NCBI GenBank assembly: GCA_035048485.1
Contig: CM068592.1
Location: 40,642,045 to 40,706,044 of the forward strand
Direction of reading: 5' to 3'
Source: Pteria penguin
Taxonomy: Eukaryota; Mollusca; Bivalvia; Pterioida; Pteriidae
DNA length: 64,000 nt
Of this stretch, positions 44,015 to 52,221 are shown piece after piece (position 1 is the first letter of the stretch; each line of letters opens with the position of its first letter). The notes beneath the pieces are model-generated. The model saw only the letters and a list, made by a program, of their open reading frames with translations. It searched no databases and was not told where the DNA came from. The translations under genes and the position numbers were made by a program.

Positions 44015-44909
44015 CACCCCATTACATCATTGTAGTATACCCCATTACATTATTGTAGTATATCTCATTGCATCATTGTAGCATACCCCATTACATCATT
44101 GTAGTATACCCCATTACATCATTGTAGTATATCTCATTACATCATTGTAGTATATCTCATTACATCATTGTAGTATATCCCATTACATCATTGTAGTATA
44201 TCCCATTACATCATTGTAGTATACCCCATTACATCATTGTAGTATACCCCATTACATCATTGTAGTATAGTCCATTACATCATTGTAGTATATCCCATTA
44301 CATCATTGTAGTATACCCCATTACATCATTGTAGTATACCCCATTACATCATTGTAGTATATCCCATTACATCATTGTAGTATACCCCATTACATCATTG
44401 TAGTATACCCCATTACATCATTGTAGTATAGTCCATTACATCATTGTAGTATATCCCATTACATCATTGAAGTATATCCCATTACATCATTGTAGTATAC
44501 CCCATTAAATCATTGTAGTATACCCCATTACATCATTGTAGTATACCCCATTACATCATTGTAGTATATCCCATTACATCATTGTAGTATATCTCATTAC
44601 ATCATCGTAGTATATCCCATTACATCATTATAGTATACCCCATTACATCATTGTAGTATATCCCACTGCATCATTGTAGTATATCCCATTACATCATTGT
44701 AGTATATCCCATTACATCATTGTAGTATATCTCATTACATCATTGTAGTATATCCCTTTACATCATTGTTGTATATCCCATTACATCATTGTAGTATATC
44801 TCATTGCATCATTGTAGTATATTCCATTACATCATTGTTGTATATCCCATTACATCATTGTAGTATATCTCATTACATCATTGTAGTATATTCCATTACA
44901 TCATCATAG
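44015..44909. repeat. 23-bp satellite array, right remnant (about 39 monomers)
   Basis: This is the same 23-bp monomer with the same variable positions as 1-40778, resuming right after the retroelement. It ends in a degenerate copy (TTACATCATCATAGTGG), beyond which the sequence is unrelated. This is the true right edge of the satellite. The retroelement therefore sits about 0.9 kb inside that edge. Confidence 0.97.
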
Positions 44910-45322
44910 TGGTAATACCCGTTATATTCTATACAAAGCAACAGAAGTAAACGATTTTGTATAAAGTTTCCAAATGGTAAAGAAATCTTATTACGTGGAC
45001 TGAGATAGTCGCATACACTTCATGTTCCTGATCATATTATAAAAGATTTTAAAACTGTAAAGTATCAGATGTGGGGTAACTATTTCTAATAGAAACATAC
45101 CAGTCAGTATGAAAAAGGAGTAATCCTTTGTAAGAAAGGACCTTAAGGAGGACACAAATCCGATAATTTAGTGTTTCACAGCATTTGCTGTATGCAGTTC
45201 TCTCAAGTTAAGATTTATCTCTAAGACTCAAGTAGAAAAAAGAAGTTTATGTGATAAATAATAAAAAGTAAAACTAATATTGATTGGTACCAGACGATAA
45301 CTGAGTAAACAATACGGCTAAA
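44910..45322. other. Unassigned sequence between satellite and recombinase remnant
   Basis: About 410 bp of AT-rich, single-copy-looking sequence. No open frame of useful length, RNA gene or repeat was recognised. It may be the degraded upstream part of the recombinase remnant that follows, but no coding similarity was found in it. Confidence 0.4.
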
Positions 45323-45555
45323 GGTGGCCGTTTTGCCTCGTTACACGATGAAAATTTCAGCAAAATTCTTGAAAAATACAAAAGCATGTAATCGGTGTGT
45401 CGAAAAAGCTATCCTCTGATTACTTAAAGGAAAGGGATGGACAATCCAAATCGATTGACGACTTCAGTACTACAAATTCATCGGATCTGGTTACAGCCCT
45501 TAAAAAATTTTATGGAGAAGTTCGGAAAACAGACGGAACTTGGTATGCAAAGTAA
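45323..45555 (+). pseudogene. Frameshifted N-terminal fragment of a DUF3504-type tyrosine recombinase
   Basis: Three short frames in a row give peptides that fit, in order, the N-terminal DNA-binding region of the metazoan tyrosine-recombinase-like family (Crypton-related; host relatives are of the QRICH1/ZMYM/KIAA1958 type). Frame one (45323-45391) reads GRFASLHDENFSKILE. Frame two (about 45375-45419) reads KNTK..RCVEKAI. Frame three (from about 45415) reads SDYLKERDGQSKSIDDF and then ALKKFYGEVRKTDGTWYAK before TAA at 45553. The pattern NTK-x-VEKAI, DYLKE and L-x-x-FY-x-EVRK is what I associate with this family. At least two frameshifts and the stop make it non-functional. The catalytic domain with its R-H-R-Y residues is not seen. 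The family call is from memory of its motifs. Confidence 0.6.
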
Positions 45556-45648
45556 AAAACGAAGAAGTACCGAAGGGTAAACCATATCTCATAGTCTATG
45601 GAATTAAGGGGACAATATCGTGTTTAGTGTCTTATTCATATTCATAAT

Positions 45649-45727
45649 GCGAACCCCAATAAAATCGAGGTGAGACCAGGTACCCAGGAGGAGTAAGCGT
45701 CCCCTGGTTGCATGCAACAGCCGTCGC
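45649..45727 (-). repeat. Structured motif shared with the retroelement 3' tail (copy 2)
   Basis: This aligns with 40901-40977 in the same orientation: the GAACCCC start, GTGAGAYCAGGTRCCC in the middle and GCAACA-x-CCGTC at the end all match. On the minus strand CCAGGGGA pairs with TCC-t-CCTGG around a 7-nt loop, so the hairpin is kept although its bases differ from copy 1. It lies between the recombinase fragment and the 165-codon frame, whose ATG (45712) falls inside it. Confidence 0.6.
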
Positions 45728-46209
45728 AAAGTCAAGAATTCATTGGTTTGCCAAATTTATTACTGAATGTGGTTAGTCGAAAAGCTATCCTAATCACTGT
45801 GTTCGCAGCATTTGTGTCACAAAATTGGACAAAGAAGGAATTGAAATCCGCCAATGGGACTGAGTGGCCACATGTCAGAATCTCTGTAAAATCAAATTGC
45901 AAACGGTTAAGCGAAAACAAGAAAAAAGAAATGTCAGATATAGTGAGTGAAAGTGTGACAACCCAAATTACAACCGTTTCAACATCTCAACCAACAATTG
46001 TTGATAATTTTCCTCCAGTAACTAGAGTTCCACCTGCTGCGAATAGAATGGACATTTCTGATTGTGAAGTAAATCAGACAAACAAGCAAAACATTGAGAA
46101 TCGTATACCGACTATATGTAGTGTCGATAGTATGCCGTATACAGCTGGTGGATTTAGCATTGCTAACAATCATATTAATTCGATAACTCATTTCCACTTT
46201 GGAAAATAA
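45712..46209 (+). pseudogene. Possible C-terminal remnant of the tyrosine recombinase (165 codons)
   Basis: An ATG-started frame of 165 codons ends in TAA and overlaps an AATAAA at 46205. The middle is hydrophilic (HVRISVKSNCKRLSENKKKEMSD), then a Ser/Thr-rich low-complexity tail, and the end is GGFSIANNHINSITHFHFGK. In DUF3504 recombinases the catalytic domain is often followed by a lysine/serine helix, a Ser/Thr linker and a short C-terminal strand-forming end, so this may be the tail of the gene broken upstream. No catalytic motif is present, and its first codons come from an unrelated repeat, so the annotated start is unlikely to be genuine. It could equally be a chance open frame. Confidence 0.3.
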
Positions 46210-46302
46210 ACAATACACAAGTAAATATTGATCCATGAAAGTGTTTCCTTTTTCCTTTTTTGTGATTTGTTGCATTTGACTCATGTTATTTATTAATAAG
46301 AT

Positions 46303-46470
46303 ACTGTTGCAAGTATGTGCGTCTGTCGTCGTTTCAATCTTATTCCCTAGGAATGCCTGTTGCAAGTCTTAAGGTATGTGTGTATGTCGTAGTTACAATG
46401 TAATTTCCTTAGAATGCCTGTTGCAAGCCATTCTTATGGTATGTGCGCCTGCCATTGTATGTTTCCTGGG
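46303..46470. repeat. Degenerate tandem repeat, about 54-61 bp, three copies
   Basis: The phrase CTGTTGCAAG recurs near 46303, 46356 and 46417. It is followed each time, after a variable gap, by a version of GTATGTGCGTCTGTCGT and then by TTTC-CCTAGGAATGCC or a close variant. The last copy fades out. It is non-coding and its origin is not recognised. Confidence 0.6.
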
Positions 46471-46551
46471 TAGTACCTATGTAGCTGGACAAAAATAAGT
46501 ATGTACAAGATGTAAGCAAATAAATATAGGATATATAAACCTTTTAATTTT

Positions 46552-46599
46552 GTGCACCATATGCGCATTTCGAGAAGTTATGTCTCTTCAGTGATGCTC
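46552..46599 (-). ncRNA. Type I hammerhead ribozyme, copy 1 (intact core)
   Basis: Read on the minus strand: stem I GCATCA pairs with TGGTGC (six pairs, one G-U). The core CTGAAGA fits CUGANGA, whose seventh base is free. Stem II is GACA-taact-TCTC with one C-C mismatch. Then GAA, stem III is the self-complementary ATGCGCAT, and the cleavage-site base is A. Predicted cleavage is between the complements of 46560 and 46559. All core bases are canonical. The stem II mismatch may lower activity. Confidence 0.78.
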
Positions 46600-46899
46600 G
46601 AGGCCAAATGATTGGAATTCTCAAAATATATGAAAATATGATGAGCAGAGTTGAAGCCAAACTGACCGAAAAGTGAACTAAAGAATCTATCTAAGGACAG
46701 AGCTATGCATGAGGGAGATACTCCTTAGTTTTAGAGTAATTTACTTAATTTGATGATTGAAAAATTGAAGTATATATTTCATATCAGTACAAAAGCACTG
46801 AAAACTAGACTTATGATGCCCTCGGGAACTATCAGTCCACCAGCAGTGACACCGGCCTAGTAGTTATAATAAATATAGAACATATATACCTTTAATTTT

Positions 46900-46947
46900 G
46901 TGCACCATATGCGCATTTCGACAAGTTATGTCTCTATAGTGATGCTC
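46900..46947 (-). ncRNA. Type I hammerhead ribozyme, copy 2 (damaged core)
   Basis: The layout matches copy 1, 348 bp away. Stems I and III are the same, and stem II is perfect here (GACA-taact-TGTC). The core reads CTATAGA instead of CUGANGA, so the conserved G5 and A6 are lost and cleavage should be abolished. The predicted cleavage base is the complement of 46908. Confidence 0.72.
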
Positions 46948-47156
46948 GAGGCCAAATGATTGGAATTCTCAAAATATATGAAAATATGATGAGCAGAGTT
47001 GAAGCCAAACTGACCGAAAAGTGAACTAAAGAATCTATCTAAGGACAGAGCTATGTATGAGGAAGATACTCCTTAGTTTTAGAGTGATTTACTTAATTAA
47101 GCAATACAAATCAACTCCATGTCTCGTGATACAGGTTGTTTCAGCATAATAAAACA

Positions 47157-47245
47157 CTTATTGACTGGGTATGAATGTAATAGCACGTTTGGGCAATAGT
47201 CGGTACCTCGGGGACGTGCTCATACACTCATACCTAGTCATTAAG
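47157..47245. repeat. Hairpin-forming inverted repeat, 32-bp arms
   Basis: The arm 47157-47188 (CTTATTGACTGGGTATGAAT and on) is complementary to 47214-47245 at about 27 of 32 positions, around a 25-nt loop. It begins 60 bp after the retrozyme tandem. It may be a fold-back or MITE-like element end. No target duplication was identified. Confidence 0.75.
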
Positions 47246-47365
47246 AGTGCAATATTGATATTCCATTGCATAACCATGACTTTGTAACATACGCATTTCA
47301 TGTTGCATGATTACGCATAAGGGCTAAACATGTATATTGCGAATATTGCGGATATATACAATTTG

Positions 47366-47518
47366 ATTAAAAGCATATCTTTATTTCGCTTCTCTGTTTG
47401 TCTCATTGCGTATAAAGATCTGGCGAACCCCGTAAGGGATCACGCTCTGGTGAACTCTAATGGAGTTCGCCAGATCTTCATACGCAATGGAAAAACGGAA
47501 TAAAGATATGGTTTTAGT
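47366..47518. repeat. Long hairpin-forming inverted repeat (fold-back/MITE-like)
   Basis: The inner arms 47404-47428 and 47465-47489 (CATTGCGTATAAAGATCTGG and on) match at 24 of 25 positions. The outer arms 47366-47388 and 47496-47518 also pair with few mismatches, separated by an asymmetric internal loop. The centre contains a nested perfect hairpin, GAACTC-taatg-GAGTTC. The whole can fold into a cruciform of about 150 bp. It has no coding capacity. Confidence 0.8.
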
Positions 47519-47569
47519 CAGAATGGGAGCCATAATGCGACTTGATCACATTGCAGGCTGGTCGAAGTG

Positions 47570-47571
<2 letters not shown>

Positions 47572-47621
<50 letters not shown>
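47572..47621. repeat. (GT)25 dinucleotide microsatellite
   Basis: An uninterrupted run of 25 GT dinucleotides. An open frame reading through it encodes only alternating Cys-Val and is not a gene. Confidence 0.99.
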
Positions 47622-47623
<2 letters not shown>

Positions 47624-48009
47624 TACGCGTCACTAACGTCACAATAAATAAAGAGCATCGCGGAGACCAAACCTGTGTACCACCGAATCGTGTGAATTAC
47701 GGAAGGCCATATAGTCAGAACACACAATCATATATTTATGGATGTTACATAAAACACATTTAGTATGGAATTGTTGGAGTACAGCCACCAAGATGAAATG
47801 CCATAAAAATTCGGTGATGTGCACATATTCTGTTTTTTTTAAAGAGAAATAATATAATTATACCAGGCCACTGCAGTGCTCCATTTAAAATGGGATTCAT
47901 ATCACGAAAGATAAGAAAGCAATATGGAGTTGGAAGACATCAATTAATGATGTATGTATATATGCATATATGATACTTTGCTTAAGACTATTTCTTATTC
48001 AGTTTCGGA
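47622..48009. other. Unassigned sequence after the GT microsatellite
   Basis: About 390 bp with no gene, RNA or repeat recognised. It is mostly AT-rich with a T-run near 47833. Short frames on both strands lack any recognisable domain. Confidence 0.4.
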
Positions 48010-48085
48010 CAGGCCGCAAGGCTCATTTTGTTAGATGTTAAGCTTGTGGTCGAAAGATCCCGAGTTCGAGTTGCACCTGTGAATC
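48010..48085 (+). repeat. tRNA-derived SINE head, degenerate
   Basis: AGGCTCATTTTGTTAG near 48020 resembles an internal pol III A box, and GAGTTCGAGTT at 48062-48072 resembles a B box (GGTTCGANTCC). The spacing of about 40 nt matches tRNA-derived promoters. The flanks do not fold into a full tRNA cloverleaf, and there is no clear tail or target duplication, so this looks like an old SINE remnant rather than a tRNA gene. Confidence 0.45.
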
Positions 48086-48601
48086 CATGGTAGAGCATAA
48101 GTGTCATTCCAAACTACATACTCGTTTCTCCAACTCTGCTTTAAAAAATAATGTATAAATCTTAATATTGACATTCCTTGAGTATATTTCAGTACTTTGA
48201 TTTTTATGATCTAACATTTCTAATCTCTTAAGTTTTAGCAGGTAAAGTATGTCTAAGTCAGAAATTGTTTAAAGGTAATGTTAGTAAAAATTAAGGCATC
48301 GTCCATCTGCATGTGGGCGGGGCGGGAGTAAGCTGACTGAGATTTTTGTTTGAAGGAGTTCAGTTTTTATCCCACAGGACTAAAGAGATAAACTTATTAG
48401 ACAGAGGGTAAGCGGCTCTTTGGTAAATGACGCGAAATCCCACCAGCATCACAGCCACTTCTTACACTTATAATTTAACTCTCAAAATGCGTTTTAAAAA
48501 TCAAAATTTTAAATTCAGTCGGCTGAACAAATATCAATAATGTATCTTTTATACTCAGCAAGATTAAGGGGAAATTTCTTTTTCACAAAAACTCAGCATA
48601 C
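48086..48601. other. Unassigned sequence
   Basis: About 500 bp of non-coding sequence with a short G-rich stretch (GTGGGCGGGGCGGGAG near 48314). No repeat unit, RNA gene or protein similarity was recognised. Confidence 0.35.
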
Positions 48602-48641
48602 GGAGAAATCTTGCCACTCTCATTTGCATGAATGACGTCAC
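48602..48641 (+). repeat. Short dispersed repeat with octamer and CRE-like motifs (copy 1)
   Basis: GGAGAAATCTTGCCACTCTC is followed by ATTTGCAT and TGACGTCA. The same two blocks occur in reverse orientation at 50351-50425, separated there by about 40 extra bases. The octamer-like and CRE-like strings may be chance parts of the repeat. No gene start follows. Confidence 0.5.
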
Positions 48642-48856
48642 AGTCTATCACCGATCCGTATGTCGGTACTATAGACTTTCATACAAAATAAAAAATAATC
48701 GTCTTATACAGCGATTATTCCAAGACATTTCTACCTTCCGGGCATCGGATCTCTTTTTTGAATGTTGTCAGATATGAATACACAATACAACAATATTTTT
48801 CTTGAAATATTCACGGTTCCCAAGCAGTTTTAAAATACTAGTCGAAAATGAGACTA

Positions 48857-49588
48857 TTTCACAAAGGCTTAAATGATCCAGATTCGTGATTTGTTATGAG
48901 GTATACTCCTCAGGATTTATCTTCAATGGGATTATTTCACTGTACGTGTCCGTTTTGAGTTTTACATATTGCAGCATTCTTTTGTGAGTAAAGGCGGGAG
49001 AGATTCCGAATGCATGAGGGGGTATGACTTTAGTTTTATCCTAGGCCATAATGCAATTTTTCAGTAATTTTTTACAAATCCTGTTATAAATATTTTGAAA
49101 TCCATATTTGAATTCAATGAAGAAGTATACATACATTATATATATTTCATTATTTTCTCATTTAAGATAATAATCATGGTAAAACAAAAGATTAAAAACT
49201 AAGATTTTACTTAGAAATTGAAAATAAATCCCGAGGAGTATACCTCATAACAATTCACGCATCTGGATCATCTAAGCGTTTGTGAAAATTCCCCATTTCT
49301 AAGTAAAATCTTATTTTTTAATCTTTCGTTGTACCAAGATTTTTATCTTGAATGAGAAAATAATGAAATATATATAATCTATGTATAATTCTTCATTGAA
49401 TTCAAATGTGGATTCCAAAATATCTATAACAGTATTTGTAAAACTTAATGAAAAATTGCATTATGGCCTAGGATAAAACCAAAGTCATATCCCCTCATGC
49501 ATTCGGAATCTCCCCCGCCTTTACTCATAAAAGAATGCTGCAATATGTGAAACTCAAAACGGATACGTACAGTGAAATAATCCCATTG
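48857..49588. repeat. Large inverted repeat (294-bp arms) with a rearranged centre
   Basis: Segment B (48924-49218) is repeated inverted at 49295-49588 with high identity. The 76-bp spacer between the arms contains, at 49224-49287, an inverted copy of the 64-bp segment A that lies just outside the left arm (48857-48920). The order is therefore A, B, inverted A, inverted B, which a simple fold-back does not produce. Outside the arms, 48679-48840 and 49590-49795 share weaker direct similarity (ACAAAAT, CAGCGATT, TCCGGGCAT and GGTTCCCA in the same order). Open frames on both strands in this region are by-products of the repeat. Confidence 0.82.
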
Positions 49589-50350
49589 GATACACTTCCA
49601 TACAAAATCAAGAAAAAAAAAAATGGCCGAAAACAGCGATTTTGGCAACTTGAGGAGCCTTGTTTACCTTTTTCTAATTTGACCTTCATATTTCCGGGCA
49701 TTCTGCCAGCATCTTCAGAGCAATGAAAACAATATTCTTCTATGCATTTGGATATTTTTCCGAATTTGAAGGTTCCCATGATGTTCTAAAATGTAAGTGA
49801 CGCCTTTTCTCCAATCCCTCCAAATGCACTTCACAACACATTACGTAACATATGTGTGCAATAAGCGCCATGTTTACAACCCTTTCCTGAATATCTAGGT
49901 CAGTTATGACACATTAAGTACCTCACCCATGCAAATATGCGGTATGTGCATGATTTTTTTTTTGTATATATTTAACGCTTCATATAACCCCATAAGTGCC
50001 TCACTTGCTTCGCCGTACAGAAAGGTCCTTCACTGTTTATTTCTGAAGTTGCTTTGCGGCATAATTTGAAAATGTGTATATAAAACAAAGCTTTAGTCTA
50101 CCTCTTTATGATATAATGTCAATAGCTTTGAACGACTTACACAAACAGGAGTTTATATTGTACATAAGTAGCAGCTGCAGGCAACATAAGGAGTTTGACG
50201 GGTAGCCGGATAGCTAAGATAAGTCAGCGTATTGTGATCTCTATTCTACTCCATTTATAAATTGACAAGACTACAATGTACTGTCTTCGTAAAAAATTTT
50301 TTCTCACTATATATTTTTATAATCCACACGCCGATGTCTTGTATACATGG
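49589..50350. other. Unassigned sequence right of the inverted repeat
   Basis: About 760 bp. The first 200 bp have weak direct similarity to 48679-48840. The rest is AT-rich, with no coding, RNA or repeat call that can be supported. A short GGTAGCCGGATAGCTAAG near 50200 recalls a SINE A-box region, but no B box follows. Confidence 0.4.
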
Positions 50351-50425
50351 TGACGTATTTATGCAAATTAGGTCACGGAACCGGCGCATCATGAATATTA
50401 ATAAGGAGAGTGGCAAGATTTCTCC
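50351..50425 (-). repeat. Short dispersed repeat (copy 2, inverted)
   Basis: On the minus strand this reads GGAGAAATCTTGCCACTCTC, then about 40 bases absent from copy 1, then ATTTGCAT and ACGTCA. It is the inverted partner of 48602-48641. The longer form may be the ancestral one. Confidence 0.5.
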
Positions 50426-50821
50426 ACATGGGTCTCCCCCAAGAAAATCAAGTCAAATGCTTTAAACATATATCTTGGTATGAAGATCGATCCCAACTTG
50501 ACAGTTTTGTAACCTCCAATATGAGCAGCTCAATGAAATGCAAGTCACGTTAATTAATTTTACACGTGTATACTCATAGTCAAAGTCACTGAGTGACCGT
50601 AGTTTTCAGTAAGGGAGAAGTAAATAAATATATTGGTAAACGTGCGATAATCGGCTTATGTAAGTTAACAGTGACAGCAAAGGGTGTTTGTACATATGTG
50701 TAGGTTGTACACGTATGTGTGATGTCCTTTTAGATAACATTGACCTAAGCTTTCAAAACAAAGGCACCTTACACAACCACGTGTCAGCATGAGAAGACGG
50801 TACAGCTCAGATAAAGAAGAA
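50426..50821. other. Unassigned sequence
   Basis: About 400 bp. No open frame, RNA gene or repeat was recognised, apart from scattered GTGTAC/TACACGTGT strings near 50562-50720. Confidence 0.35.
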
Positions 50822-51008
50822 GTGTCGGAAGAAAACGAAAATCTCAGGTAAACAGATAATGTACTGCGCTACAGGTAAAGAATATGTGTAGGAAGAAAAC
50901 GAAAATCTCAGATAAACAGTTAATATACTGCGCTACAGGTAATGAATAAGTGTCGGAAGGAAACGAAAATCTCAGGTAAACAGACAAACATACTGTGCTA
51001 TAGATATC
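50822..51008. repeat. 64-bp tandem repeat, three copies
   Basis: The units start at 50822, 50886 and 50950, exactly 64 bp apart. They begin GTGTCGGAAGAAAACGAAAA or a one- or two-base variant and continue to a TACTGCGCTACAGGTAA end. The copies are close to identical except for a handful of substitutions, and the third is cut slightly short. It is non-coding. Confidence 0.9.
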
Positions 51009-52221
51009 TATAGATAATACTGATATTACTACTAATTGTACTAGGAATTGATCAGTAGTCACCTCGACCCGAATACAATGTACATCCGAATAAATTGTGA
51101 ACGTCTAGATGTATATCATGTATACAAGAGATCAGAATAAAAAGGTAGACGATGTTAATGCGTAAGCCATTATATATCATATTTATTTACGCTATTAGGT
51201 AGTCCTGAAGATAAGGCCCCTCTTGTGCAAGGAAGTGTTAATCAGAATCATTCACAAAAAAGTCTCATTTTTATCACGGCGGGACGAATGTCTGGAGAGC
51301 TATTGTCATATCCCCGGCGTCGGTTGCGCCATTGTAGTAGTCGTTGTCCGTAGATAAAAAACTTTAACCAGGGTCCGGCGTCATAAACAGAAAATATTAA
51401 ATCATAATTTCGTATCTTCGGTTCAACAATGAATTAATGACTGAGATTGGGATTTTATTGATAAATAGAAATAAACCATTCTGCACGACAATTTATTTGA
51501 ATGTTTGATTGTGGAATAAGGTAAAATGAATCATAAGTTCAGAGACAGAGCTTTAATATTTCACATGTGTATTCTTTGTGCGAATACCTTTCATTTGGAG
51601 GCATTCAAAAACTTTTGACTTTGTGACATTGACCTTGAAGATTGACTCACTTCAAAAAAAAAAAAATAAATAAAATAAATTGCTATTTCAATTTGGTTGC
51701 CGACCGGCATGCTCTGTTGTCCTCTAACAACTCTTGTCTAAAAACGGTTATACTGTATGAAAACATAATTATACTGATTTATGATAGAATTTAAACTCCC
51801 AGACAACTTTAAACGCTTCCCTCACTTCTCTAGGCTGAAATTAATAGGGCCTACGAAAACCATGGAGATTGTTTTCTTTTTTTATGTAGTCAATACGAAT
51901 TATCAAAACTTCAGTGTCATTCTCATTTGTAAGTATCCATGTGTTTATTTGAAATTTAGGGCCTACGTTTTTAAAGCAGTAATAGCTAGTACTTTATATA
52001 CACATACAGCCATTATTTTGTATTTTGTTTTTTGTAAAAAGCTATTTTGAGAGTAAGTGTTAAAAAATGCATCCAGGATTTTGCACCACGTATCATTTCT
52101 TGTGCATCTTGGTGTTAAAGCGACACCCATACTCAGAAATGGAATAATCTTTATCTTATTTTTTCCGATGCAAAATCTGCATTACGTATACATGTAGTTG
52201 CATTTGTGATACATGTCACAG
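51009..52221. other. Unassigned sequence before the second satellite
   Basis: About 1.2 kb. A GC-richer block at about 51280-51390 (CCCCGGCGTCGGTTGCGCC and GTCCGGCGTC) stands out from the AT-rich flanks and looks like part of an unidentified dispersed repeat. An A-run lies at 51654-51665. An 89-codon ATG frame at 51781-52050 has biased, hydrophobic composition and no recognisable domain, so it is not called as a gene. Confidence 0.4.

Larger units (their letters stand above)
46520..47097 (-). mobile_element. Retrozyme-like tandem: one full 348-bp unit plus a truncated one
   Basis: Homology between 46520-46753 and 46868-47097 is nearly complete, so this is a direct tandem with a 348-bp period. 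The second copy stops after about 230 bp, and the sequence beyond is unrelated. On the minus strand each unit holds a type I hammerhead ribozyme fold (46552-46599 and 46900-46947). Small tandem units with one hammerhead per unit and no protein are the hallmark of animal retrozymes. In those, RNA from a tandem copy is cut into unit-length pieces that can circularise and be copied back by a retroelement RT. The segment around 46825-46872 (AACTATCAGTCCACCAGCAG, then a TAATAAATATAG end) resembles, from memory, sequence often seen beside hammerheads in bivalve genomes. Mobility of this copy is inferred, not shown. Confidence 0.72.

Noticed and set aside
45732..46365. Minus-strand frames of 62 and 128 codons opposite the recombinase remnant
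   Set aside because: No domain or composition suggests a gene. They overlap the plus-strand frame and a degenerate tandem repeat.
47542..47824. 73-codon frame through the GT run and its antisense neighbour
   Set aside because: The first contains a long Cys-Val run encoded by (GT)n; the second has no recognisable feature.
49445..49779. Open frames of 63-84 codons on both strands near the inverted repeat
   Set aside because: They lie within or across the arm of the large inverted repeat, show no domain, and none is supported by a matching frame in the other arm.
50190..50240. tRNA or SINE head at GGTAGCCGGATAGCTAAG
   Set aside because: It resembles an A-box region, but no B box lies at the proper distance and no cloverleaf can be drawn.
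50844..51062. 72-codon minus-strand frame
   Set aside because: It reads through the 64-bp tandem triplicate and has no independent coding evidence.
51781..52050. 89-codon ATG-started frame
   Set aside because: Hydrophobic, AT-driven composition, no known motif and no splice context recognised. It is best explained by chance.
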